DNA of 64,000 nucleotides from Cantharellus purpuraceus (Eukaryota; Basidiomycota; Agaricomycetes; Cantharellales; Hydnaceae), in the NCBI GenBank assembly GCA_025174535.1, contig JALBUN010000001.1, forward strand, positions 558,001-622,000, in the 5' to 3' direction. The position numbers were made by a program, and so were the translations under genes. Below the pieces are notes generated by a model. That model was not told the origin of the DNA and made no database searches. It worked only from the letters and a program-made list of their open reading frames with translations. Below are positions 10,881 through 18,770 of the stretch, one piece after another. Positions within the stretch are counted from its first letter, which is position 1. Every line of letters begins with the position of its first letter.

Positions 10881-11583
10881 TGTAAGCCTCCGAAGACGTA
10901 GGATACAAGGTCACCTTGGAGTGAATGGCTGTCCATGAGCAGTCTAATGATGTCCCTATCTGTCGTTTCATTTCTCCATGATTTCCCCTTTAGTAGCTCA
11001 ACTTCACACGCTTCGTCAGCTGGCTTGATCAGCATTTCTTGCATCATTTGCTCCTCATATTGTGTCGTTGTGCCCTGGGAATTTGTATATAAAAGGGCGC
11101 TAGTTTTTGCCTTTGGAATCAAAAAACAAGTTTTCAGCCAACGCTCTAAGTCTACACTCTACATCACAATCCATCATCTCTACACTGAGGTAAAACACCT
11201 TGGTTCAACGATCAGATTTCCCTCCGCCACCGAGAGGTTGCTTCTCCTGAAACCAGCTTTCGCGTACCTCCCAACCGGGCTCCGCATTGTCATCCAGTCA
11301 CAGAGCACAATCAGCCATCGGGACCGACCTTTTGCTCCCATCCTCATCCAACCACAGAGCACTATCCCACTTCCCTGTTACGTACCCCTCGCCCTGATTG
11401 ATCTTTGGAGTGCTGAACAACTGCGTTACACACCGTCTGCTTGCTAGGACCATTGCACGCAGGCTTATAGGATCTATTCCATAAGCAAACCGACACCGAG
11501 TGACATCATCGGGCTGCTCAAGGACAACGATTCAATTATCTGGTACACCATGCCGCTGCAAAGTCTCACCTACTGTCTGCTCA
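10881..11583 (+). repeat. Possible solo LTR inserted at the stop codon of the coiled-coil ORF
   Basis: Sequence of clearly higher GC content starts right after the stop codon with TGTAAGCC and can be ended at CTGCTCA, followed by GTAA, which also precedes the start (10,877-10,880 and 11,584-11,587). It contains a strong TATA box (GTATATAAAAGGGCGC at about 11,085-11,100). TG...CA ends, an internal TATA and a short target duplication fit a solo LTR of about 700 bp. The duplication is only 4 bp and the GC-rich stretch continues to about 11,690, so the right border is uncertain. No coding potential. Confidence 0.4.
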
Positions 11584-11987
11584 GTAAGTGCATCATTATC
11601 AACCCTCACAGCCAAAAGGCTGTCCTTTGATAATGTGATCAAACTGCTCCTGACAAGGTGACCTTCCATCCGACGTCATTACCATGATATGATAATATCC
11701 AATCGGCTGGTACACCTATTTAGCTATGCAGCAAAGAATTTGGAATGAAAGACTGGCAAGATAGGAAACAAGGAACTGGTAGAAGAATGATAGATGAAAG
11801 GACAGGGAATTCTGTATGGGACTTTGTTGTAGTATTCAGAACGAGTGCATGCATCTGGCTATTGACAACTTTAGAAAATATATATAATTCAATTTATAAA
11901 TATTAGATAAAAATATGGACATTCTGCTCTTCAGAACTATGCACATATCTAGTAAATAAATTTTATATATCCTTCTTTATTGACATC

Positions 11988-12478
11988 ATGGGTAAAGATA
12001 AGAAGTGCAATGATTGGAGTTCTCATGATCTTTGGGATTATGGTATAATGGTTGACACACAATGGACTAAACAGTTTTTTGAGACAGATTTTAGAGATAT
12101 TACTTTAGATACTGATGATGAGATCCTCAGTTTTGATTACAAAAAGATGATGTGAAATGTTTAAAGGAGTCTTCAAGAAAATTTTTACATACTTAGATAA
12201 GGAAGAATAAGGGAAAAAGTGCTTTAGAGGAAATGACAATACCTTGCATTCAAACATCGAGAAAAGTCCCCCAGTTTTACCTAGTAACTGTTACAAGAGA
12301 GCTTGATCATGCTATCACAGAAGGGTTGTTTTCAGAAGTGATAACAAATGTAAGGTGTTGTTTTCCTGTAACAGTAACAGGTATGAAACATATTAATAGT
12401 AGAAAGAATGTTCTACAGTGTTTTGAAGCATTTAAGAAGTTTGTAGATATACTTGATAGGAAATTAGATGAGAAATAA
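11988..12478 (+). pseudogene. Small unknown ORF of the cargo, broken
   Basis: An ATG at 11,988 (MGKDKKCNDWSSHDLWDYG) opens a 55-codon ORF rich in acidic residues. The ORF stops soon after a run of five A at about 12,142-12,146. In the frame one base over, reading continues, with one further stop near 12,197, into a well-formed 81-residue segment ending at 12,478 (MTIPCIQTSRKVPQFYLVTVTREL...DILDRKLDEK). This looks like one small protein of about 160 aa damaged by a one-base change, or two small ORFs. No family recognised. It shares codon usage and AT-richness with its neighbours. Confidence 0.4.
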
Positions 12479-12516
12479 TGAGTTTTGAAAATTAATATAT
12501 AATAACCAGAGACACC

Positions 12517-12696
12517 ATGTTGAATATAACCGAGATTGGTGATAAGGTATCATTTATCAATGCAAGAACACAAATGACAGTGACAGGTATTGTTACATTA
12601 GTAACTGGCACTTTGTCAGATGACACTTTGCTAATAACTGTTACTTATGATGACAATGAGATTCAGCTACCACTACGTGCACTACAACAAGTATAA
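12517..12696 (+). CDS. 59-aa beta-rich small protein, unknown
   Basis: Intact ORF starting MLNITEIGDKVSFINART and ending QLPLRALQQV. The pattern (GDKVSF, then TVTGIVT, then LLITVTYDD, then IQLPLRALQQV) alternates short beta-strand-like hydrophobic stretches with turns. This is reminiscent of SH3-, Tudor- or Agenet-like chromatin-reader folds of about 55-60 residues. That comparison is an inference from the pattern, not a recognised match. The ORF lies between the broken ORF ending at 12,478 and the Cys-rich ORF at 12,748, all on the same strand. Confidence 0.45.
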   Translation: MLNITEIGDKVSFINARTQMTVTGIVTLVTGTLSDDTLLITVTYDDNEIQLPLRALQQV

Positions 12697-12747
12697 GATA
12701 AATCAGATAAGTGAATATGCAATATTTTTATTCACTCAAATGAAGGC

Positions 12748-12971
12748 ATGTGTGGTGATAGTGAAAAAATTCAAATTACTTGGAAGTGCAATCATATAAC
12801 TACTACATCTGTAGTTACAGATTGTAAGGATATTAAATGTCCTAAGAGCTCTGAACATTCAAAAATACTCATCATGATACTAATGGTACTTATTGTTGTG
12901 TGAACAAAAGTTCAAATCTTGAAATTATCCAAGTGAAAATAAATGAAAAATGTTGTGAGTGTAGAAACTAG
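12748..12971 (+). pseudogene. Small Cys/His-rich ORF, frameshifted
   Basis: ATG at 12,748 (MCGDSEKIQITWKCNH). After a run of five A at about 12,870-12,874 the natural continuation lies in another frame and ends at the TAG of 12,969-12,971. The joined segment of about 75 residues carries 10 Cys and several His: CxxxIKC, HxxxHH-like, YCC and KCCECR. A small zinc-binding domain is possible. Adding one A would restore one frame, as at several other places in this element. Function unknown. Confidence 0.4.
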
Positions 12972-12989
12972 GACTTTTAAATCAACTCC

Positions 12990-13640
12990 TTATGAGGATT
13001 CTTTGAACATCTGATTTCTTATACTTTGGAATATAATGTCAATAGCATTAGAACACTCTTCAAACTGAGCTTCTATGCTGTATCCAGAGGAAGGATATAC
13101 AACAATTGAAACACCCTGATTGTTATTGGTGGTTTCATATAATTTTAACCTACCATCCTTAGTTATGATCATACCATAGATTGTGATTTTACTTTTCTTG
13201 AAAACTCTCTGCTGTTGTTTCAATGCAACAACCATTGATGTAACCAAATTGTTATACACATCACAGTTCTTACAAGTTTCCCCAGCAATAGAAATATCAC
13301 ACTTCTTGCCAGTTTCTCTAGCAATAGAAATATTACAACTAGGCAGATTATCCTGTTGCATGGTTTGCAGACTTGACATACAATGATTTTGTTGAATCCA
13401 GGTTGAATTACTTATTTCATTGCCCTTTTCAATCATCTTATTGTACAGTGCTTCTGGTGTTTTATCTCTTTCCTGAGAAACCGATCCAGCTGGAAAGAAG
13501 TCCTTTGGGGGATTTCTTAATCTGAATTTTATGTAGATGGTGTCAGAGTCTATATACAAAGGATTTTCATCATCCTCTGGTTCTTTTTTAACAAAGACAG
13601 TAGATATTTTATGAACAACTTGCTTAGAGACAGACAACAT
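12990..13640 (-). CDS. 216-aa unknown protein on the opposite strand of the cargo
   Basis: Intact ORF on the minus strand from the ATG at 13,640. The N-terminal part includes KKEPEDDENP and an IYIKFRLRNPPKDFFPAG motif. The middle has a duplicated segment (SCNISIARETGKKCDISIAGETCKNCD) with four spaced Cys. The C-terminus looks like a compact alpha/beta domain (KITIYGMIITKDGRLKLYET ... GVSIVVYPSSGYSIEAQFEEC). No family recognised. It is divergent from the transposase ORF, whose start lies about 97 bp away, so the two could share a promoter region. Its intact frame contrasts with the broken frames around it. Confidence 0.6.
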   Translation of the reverse strand: MLSVSKQVVHKISTVFVKKEPEDDENPLYIDSDTIYIKFRLRNPPKDFFPAGSVSQERDKTPEALYNKMIEKGNEISNSTWIQQNHCMSSLQTMQQDNLPSCNISIARETGKKCDISIAGETCKNCDVYNNLVTSMVVALKQQQRVFKKSKITIYGMIITKDGRLKLYETTNNNQGVSIVVYPSSGYSIEAQFEECSNAIDIIFQSIRNQMFKESS

Positions 13641-13736
13641 AGCTTCATAGAATAAATATTATTTAATTTAAAATTCAATTATCAAAAAAATGAACATATT
13701 TTTGTTTTACTGTAATATAAGAGTATCTTAGTCAAA

Positions 13737-15212
13737 ATGCCCTCAGACCAGCAAAAACGCACAAAGGAGCAAAAAGAGAAAGAGCAAAAAGAGAAAGAAG
13801 AAAAAGAGCTTCAGCAACTTAAAATGTGGAATGATCAAAGGGACAGAGCATATAATAAGTTGATGGACAATCATTGGAATTTTCTATACACAAAGTGGCC
13901 TGTCTTAGAACACAAAAATATCATAGAACAAAACTAAAAGATATGAATGACATGGATGATGTAAAAAAAGTAGTATATAACAAGCTTGGACCAATACCAG
14001 TATTTTTCTTTCTTGTGGTATTGTTTTCAGTTGAAGAACATTCTACACCTTATAGAGAGATAGAAAAAGGCTTGTTAGTACTATATCATCTACTCAAAGG
14101 TCCTACTTATGAAGAAATAGGAAATTTCATGCCATCAAGTAGCTTTTATGATGTTCATAAGGAATTTTATGGTCGTCTGCATCATCTTAACTTTGATCTA
14201 GATAAACAAGTTACTGATTCACTGCGTACAATGTTCTCAAATATAATAATAAGGATATTATCAGCTCTTATAAAGAATCCTCCAAAAATGGAATCAGTGA
14301 CATTACTTCTTGATGGTCATGATACAAGAGGAATTTTGATTGGATCGACATCTGAAGAGGGGTACTCACATAAATTTAAAAAGGCAGGATTTCGTACTCA
14401 AGTATGCATTGACATTAATCAAATGGTTCTATTCACCTCACCTTCATTGGCATGTAAACTAAATCCTGATGCAAAAATGTTTGTAGAGATGGCTGTATGG
14501 AATAAAATAGATAAGAATGATCAGATAGGCTTTGATGGAGCTTATCCATCTGCTATTCCAGAAGTAGTAAAGGCAAGTATATTAAAGCCTAAGAACTTCT
14601 TTTATCCTTTTCGGAAGCCAAAAAATGTTGAACTTAAACCTGAAGAAAAGATTTTTAATAAGAAGTTTGGTGCCTTTCGTTCAACAGTAGAAGCATTCTT
14701 TGGAGGGTTTGCAATATTGTTTGAAAAATTTGATAATAAGAGATCTATTAGAACTACAAATCCTGCTGTCTTTAATCTGGAATTAAAGGTAGCATGTCTA
14801 TTATGGAATATTAAGAAATTTGTAGAACTACGTAAGATCAAACCATCCCCTTATCATGAAAAATGGTGTGAACAATATTTTGATTACCCTGAGGAAGAGG
14901 ACCCAGATATTGAGCCACCCAGATCATTACTGGAAAGAGCAGAAGATGTTGACAAGATGACTCTATCTCAACAACGACTATTAGAAAGATGTGAGTATGA
15001 TGTGGAGATGCATTATGAGACTGAAAATGAAGTAGAACAAATAATAAGGCAAAGAAAAAGGAAAGTACGTAGAATATTTAGTTAAATGGAAATGTTATGC
15101 AGAGAAAACTTGGGAAGCAACATCAAGCTTTAAATCTACAGAATGTATTATTGAGTATTGGAAAGACAATAGTAATAGTATTATTGTATACCTATGCTAC
15201 ATTCAACTGTAA
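13737..15212 (+). pseudogene. DDE transposase (DDE_Tnp_4-like) with C-terminal chromodomain, two frame breaks
   Basis: The N-terminal part (13,737-13,937) is a KE/QK-rich helix, then WNDQRDRAYNKLMDNHW. At about 13,931 the frame changes in an A-rich stretch, and reading continues to 15,085. That part has an HTH-like segment (GPTYEEIGNFMPSSSFYDVHK) and a DDE_Tnp_4-type nuclease core: VTLLLDGHD (first Asp), IGFDGAYPS (second Asp) and FGAFRSTVEAFFGGF (Glu). From about 15,057 the other frame encodes KYVEYLVKWKCYAEKTWEA, a clear chromodomain, preceded by NEVEQIIRQRKRK in the first frame and ending IIEYWKD; a stop follows at 15,210-15,212. One A too many in a run of five explains the second break. 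The transposase family is recognised by motif; the chromodomain fusion is seen directly in the sequence. Confidence 0.75.
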
Positions 15213-15268
15213 ATTTTTTTTCCCAGAATAAAATTGAATATTTGTATGTTTTATACTTATAGGTATCT

Positions 15269-15766
15269 ATGGAGACTGATCCATTACTGAAACAGCGTCT
15301 CAATCAACAGTTTTACCAAAAGCCTTTTCACAGCAATCCACACCGGCTAGCTAATTGTGCAACGTGTGACTGGTACCCCTTTGGGCAGTATCTGGACCGT
15401 TCATATGCTGAAGGTGAAGTGTTCCAGCTTTCAAAGTATCCTCATATCAAATATGTATTTCTTGGTCTACAACCTGATAAAATAGGCTATAATGAAAGTG
15501 ATCCTATTTTTGTAGCAGAATTTGCAGGTTTTCTGAATAAAACCAACAGATTTGTAAGTGGTTCTGATCCAACCTCTGGATATGCACACATTATAACCAC
15601 ACATGTGAATCAGGCGTTTGTTAGACAGCCAGGCCCAGATATAAATAGGCAGAAACTATATCTTGGCCGTACAGTGCACATGATCTACATAACTAGTATT
15701 GGTATACTATTGGCTTTGCTGTGTTGGACAGTGTCCAGACATACCAATGAAGATAAGAATTCATAA
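15269..15766 (+). CDS. Small protein with C-terminal membrane segment, unknown
   Basis: Intact 165-aa ORF starting METDPLLKQRLNQQFYQKPF. It contains a CATCDWYPFGQY segment with a CxxC, and a hydrophobic segment near the C-terminus (MIYITSIGILLALLCWTV) followed by a short polar tail, as in tail-anchored proteins. It is the last ORF of the cargo, about 80 bp before TIR element 2. No family recognised. A membrane protein beside a transposase is unusual and may be captured host or viral cargo. Confidence 0.55.
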   Translation: METDPLLKQRLNQQFYQKPFHSNPHRLANCATCDWYPFGQYLDRSYAEGEVFQLSKYPHIKYVFLGLQPDKIGYNESDPIFVAEFAGFLNKTNRFVSGSDPTSGYAHIITTHVNQAFVRQPGPDINRQKLYLGRTVHMIYITSIGILLALLCWTVSRHTNEDKNS

Positions 15767-15844
15767 TGGCATGTCTAAATCTATGGAGAAAGAAGCTTGT
15801 TGATGATATAAGGTGATGATTTTTGTTTTTAAAATGACCTCCCT

Positions 15845-16411
15845 AGACGCTTGTTCGGAATCATGTCAGTATACAATATTCTGATGTATATCTCATATAC
15901 ATCAGAATTTCAATGATACATAAAGCCAGGGAGTTACAATTTGGATATCTTAAAAGATTTCGGATGTGTGAAATTTTCATAAATATAAACATATATTCTA
16001 TATTTTAATAAACTTTTAAAGATAAGACATTTGGTTGAGATGAACATAATCATTTACATGTACATAATAGGAATGTATATATGAATATAATTGGTATTAT
16101 ATAGGGTATTTAGATATACAAATACCAGGTGGGGATTAAAGATGGTTCAAATTATGTTACAAGTATTGTATAAGAAAGAATCAATGATATTTGGATGCTC
16201 CCTCAGGAGAGTTACCACCACTAAATGGGGAAAAAACAGTTATTTTTGAGAATTATGCCAAAATATCAAAATATGTTTTAATCTAGTATATTGTGTAAAA
16301 TTTGAGAATCATGTTGAAATATGAAAATAAGTTTGAATTGAAGTGTATTGTATAAAATTTGAGGAAAATAGGTTGTACATACGTATTTGTTGTATTTCTG
16401 AATAAGCGTCT
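15845..16411 (+). mobile_element. 567-bp TIR element, copy 2
   Basis: Same length, orientation and, by eye, same sequence as copy 1. It is embedded in a longer near-palindrome: AATGACCTCC stands before it and GGAGGTCATT after it, so the site without the element would read as a palindrome centred on TA. The TA nearest its ends is at 15,844-15,845 and 16,411-16,412, so its terminal base overlaps the duplication if TA is the target. Confidence 0.85.
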
Positions 16412-17103
16412 AAGGAGGTCATTCTGCCTCTGAAATAGTAACATATCCTACCCATCTTCTGCACACACTTTGACTAGAGTGACATACAGTGTCATCCTCT
16501 ATATCTCAGTAACTGTTGATTACCAGTTCAAGGATCTTTTACAGTTGTGTAACTGTACTTGATTGCACTCAAAGTAGTGATATTCCTGCTTTGGGCGTGA
16601 GTGTAGTATCTGCCTCACGTGACTACAAATCTACAGGGTGAGATTGTCTGTCGATAGTCCTGCCATTAGTACTCTTGTTTAAGTTACTAGTGTGTACTGC
16701 CTTTGCAGAGCATTAGAAGCTTGAACTCATGTGAAGCAGTTGCTAGACTACTTCACACATCGCTGTTACCCGCTTCTGAGTGCCACTGGTTGGATAGTTG
16801 GATTCATCCATCTACTTCCTTTAGCCTCTAAGTGCATTCCCCTCTTTTTGGAATATCTGGACCCCTAAGCATCTGTGAACTCTAGACTCTGGAAGTCTTA
16901 TTCATTTCTTGCTGCTAAGAAACGTATTACTTTTCTGCATATAGTCTGCATTGACCAATACAAAGGATTGTAACCAAAGCACAAATGTTAAATCGTTTCT
17001 GGAGTTGTGCTGCAGCAGGGTTTGATATTCTTCTCAGCTGTTCATTCATGGAATTGTGGTGATTTAGAGTTTGCCCTAACACCATAATTTTGCGGGTTCC
17101 AAA
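16412..17103. mobile_element. Right arm of the 9.2-kb insertion, non-coding
   Basis: No credible ORF. The stretch contains several short inverted repeats, for example TGACA...TGTCA, ACAGTT...AACTGT and GTGAAG...CTTCAC. It ends ATTTTGCGGGTTCCAAA directly before the ACACACAC target duplication. Together with the left arm it may be the original outer element into which the cargo was inserted. Confidence 0.45.
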
Positions 17104-17111
17104 ACACACAC

Positions 17112-17650
17112 CAAATTGTGCATTGATCTTTAGGTGCTTTCAACACCTTAGAAAGGACAGTATCCTTTCTATATGCACCTCATACAATTTGCACAAGGTT
17201 GATCCCATGTTCAATGTGGGATCACAATAGTGTTCCATCATCATTCAATGATTCTATTTGAACATTGAGTGAGCACTCTATTCTCTTTTCTCTTGAGCAG
17301 TCACCTTTGGGTAACTGCTGCTGTTAGTTGGGATGACTCTCTGTTGGAGAGTCATCAGCATAGTAGCATGACAAACAGTCTGCTACCTTGTTCTCTATCC
17401 TGTCTACATGCAGGGTAGTAAAATTAAATTGGGATAAGAATTCCCACTATCTAATCTGTCTAGGAGACAGATTCTTTTGGATCTCAAAATATTTGAGACC
17501 CTTGTGGTCAGTTACTAGGATGAATTTATCTTCCCATTTCATTAGGGCTTTGAGCATGGCTATAGTTTTGTGCTTGTGAGTCTTATAGTGCTGCTCAGTA
17601 GCACTAAACTTCTTGGACAAGAATCTGGCAGGCCAACAGGTCTGCTAGTT
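17112..17650 (-). pseudogene. RNase H and first part of integrase, gypsy copy B
   Basis: On the minus strand, 17,650-17,300 encodes the retroelement RNase H with ARFLSKKFSATEQHYKTH-like, VTDHKGLKYFE and a VDRIENKVADCLS end, interrupted by single-base stops. The start of the integrase region follows to 17,112 and matches the first 110 bases of the window (copy A). The 9.2-kb insertion cuts it there. RNase H removes the RNA template during reverse transcription. Confidence 0.8.
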
Positions 17651-17713
17651 TTTTCCTTGTCCATGATCCCAATGCCTTCAAATCATTTACCCAATAGCAG
17701 CATGCAGAGGAAT

Positions 17714-18765
17714 TGTTAAGGGCTGGTGAAACTAGGGGTTCAATGGAGTAACCAGAGTTCAGCTGCTAGTGAAGAAGGTGAGAGGACTTTACTGTTCCAG
17801 TTCAACCAGAGACAGAGTGGGGCAATAACTATTGAGTTGGATTGAGTGGACTTAGCTTCAACTTGTGTGTTGTGCCCCCTCAGATTGTCAGTCCAATATT
17901 TCAGAGATTGGAGTATGAAGTTTGGATCAAGGATCTGGAGTTTGACTTGTTAAGAATGTACTTGTCAAGAAGCTAACAACTAAGAAGTTGATGGGGCAAA
18001 TCTTAGTCAAACTACTGTAACATACAGAGAGTAGCCTGTATAAGTATGTGAAGAATTGAATGATAAACTAAAAGTGATAGGACAATAAGACAGATATGGA
18101 GTACAACATGGAGAGGAGTTCAGAGTTTGAACCCAAGTCCAAACTATACTAAGCAATACAAAAGAAGAAGGTTTGTTGTAACCCATAAGGAGAAACTACT
18201 TATAAGGAGAAACTACTTATAAGGAGAAACTACTTATAAGGAGAAACTACTTATAAGGAGAAACTACTTATAAGGAGAAACTACTTATAAGGAGAAACTA
18301 CTTATAAGGAGAAACTACTTATAAGGAGAAACTACTTATAAGGAGAAACTACTTATAAGGAGAAACGACTTATAAGGAGAAACTACTTATAAGGAGAAAC
18401 TACTTATAAGGAGAAACTACTTATAAGGAGAAACTACTTATAAGGAGAAACTACTTATAAGGAGAAACTACTTATAAGGAGAAACTACTTATAAGGAGAA
18501 ACTACTTATAAGGAGAAACTACTTATAAGGAGAAACTACTTATAAGGAGAAACTACTTATAAGGAGAAACTACTTATAAGGAGAAACTACTTATAAGGAG
18601 AAACTACTTATAAGGAGAAACTACTTATAAGGAGAAACTACTTATAAGGAGAACAATAATGGAGTTTGGGGTTGATGGAGGTGGAGTTGATGGAGAATGG
18701 AGATGAAGGAGATATAGATAGAGATGGAGATCCAGAGATCAGACTTGGTGTTACAGGATGTAACA
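17714..18765 (+). repeat. Solo LTR (1052 bp) with 5-bp target duplication GGAAT
   Basis: Starts TGTTAAGGG and ends GGATGTAACA, giving a TGTTA/TAACA terminal inverted repeat. GGAAT stands on both sides (17,709-17,713 and 18,766-18,770). It separates the RT thumb region from RNase H of copy B. No internal retroelement coding sequence remains, so this is a solo LTR from another family, left by LTR-LTR recombination. The orientation is uncertain. Confidence 0.8.
18187..18653 (+). repeat. 17-bp minisatellite, 27 copies, inside the solo LTR
   Basis: Unit AAGGAGAAACTACTTAT repeated head to tail 27 times from 18,187 to 18,645, plus a partial unit. Only one substitution is visible (GACTT instead of TACTT near 18,367). 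Near-perfect homogeneity indicates recent expansion. The unit length of 17 is not a multiple of 3, and nothing suggests coding. Confidence 0.95.
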
Positions 18766-18770
18766 GGAAT

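Larger units (their letters stand above)
9236..15843 (+). mobile_element. AT-rich cargo segment with DDE transposase and accessory ORFs
   Basis: A 6.6-kb segment between the two TIR elements, flanked by TA on both sides (9234-9235 and 15,844-15,845). Its ends resemble each other as inverted repeats: left GGAAAGTCTTGG and, reading in from the right, GGGAGGTCATTT (7 of the first 10 bases match). The segment is clearly more AT-rich than the genes to the right of 25 kb. It holds a coiled-coil ORF, possibly a solo LTR, several small ORFs, a minus-strand ORF, a transposase and a small membrane protein. The transposase makes this the likely autonomous DNA transposon of the island. The similarity of its ends to TIRs is modest, so the borders are provisional. 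Confidence 0.6.
7936..17103. mobile_element. 9168-bp insertion with 8-bp target duplication ACACACAC
   Basis: The left flank GACCATC-ACACACAC (TSD 7928-7935) and the right flank ACACACAC-CAAATTG (TSD 17,104-17,111) both belong to the integrase gene of gypsy copy B. In copy A the same site reads GACCATC-ATGCATGC-CAAAT on the complementary strand, with eight bases at the duplicated position. The inserted DNA therefore starts TGTATGGGAACC and ends GGTTCCAAA; a GGAACC/GGTTCC core near both ends hints at short terminal inverted repeats. The contents are a left arm, TIR element 1, AT-rich cargo, TIR element 2 and a right arm. Several events may be nested here. An 8-bp duplication fits hAT-, Merlin- or Zisupton-like elements, but the class is not determined. 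Confidence 0.7.

Noticed and set aside
15050..15076. An intron (GTACGT...TTTAG) joining transposase and chromodomain
   Set aside because: It would be only 17 nt, far below the roughly 45-nt minimum seen in host introns here. A one-base change in an A-run is simpler.
8667..16411. The two 567-bp direct repeats as LTRs of a retrotransposon
   Set aside because: They have their own 16-bp terminal inverted repeats, lie next to TA, have no primer-binding site or polypurine tract beside them, and the region between them has no RT or integrase. An inverted single copy at 4414 behaves like a MITE.
18187..18653. CRISPR-like or coding repeat array
   Set aside because: Units are contiguous 17-mers without spacers, in a eukaryotic solo LTR; unit length is not a multiple of 3.
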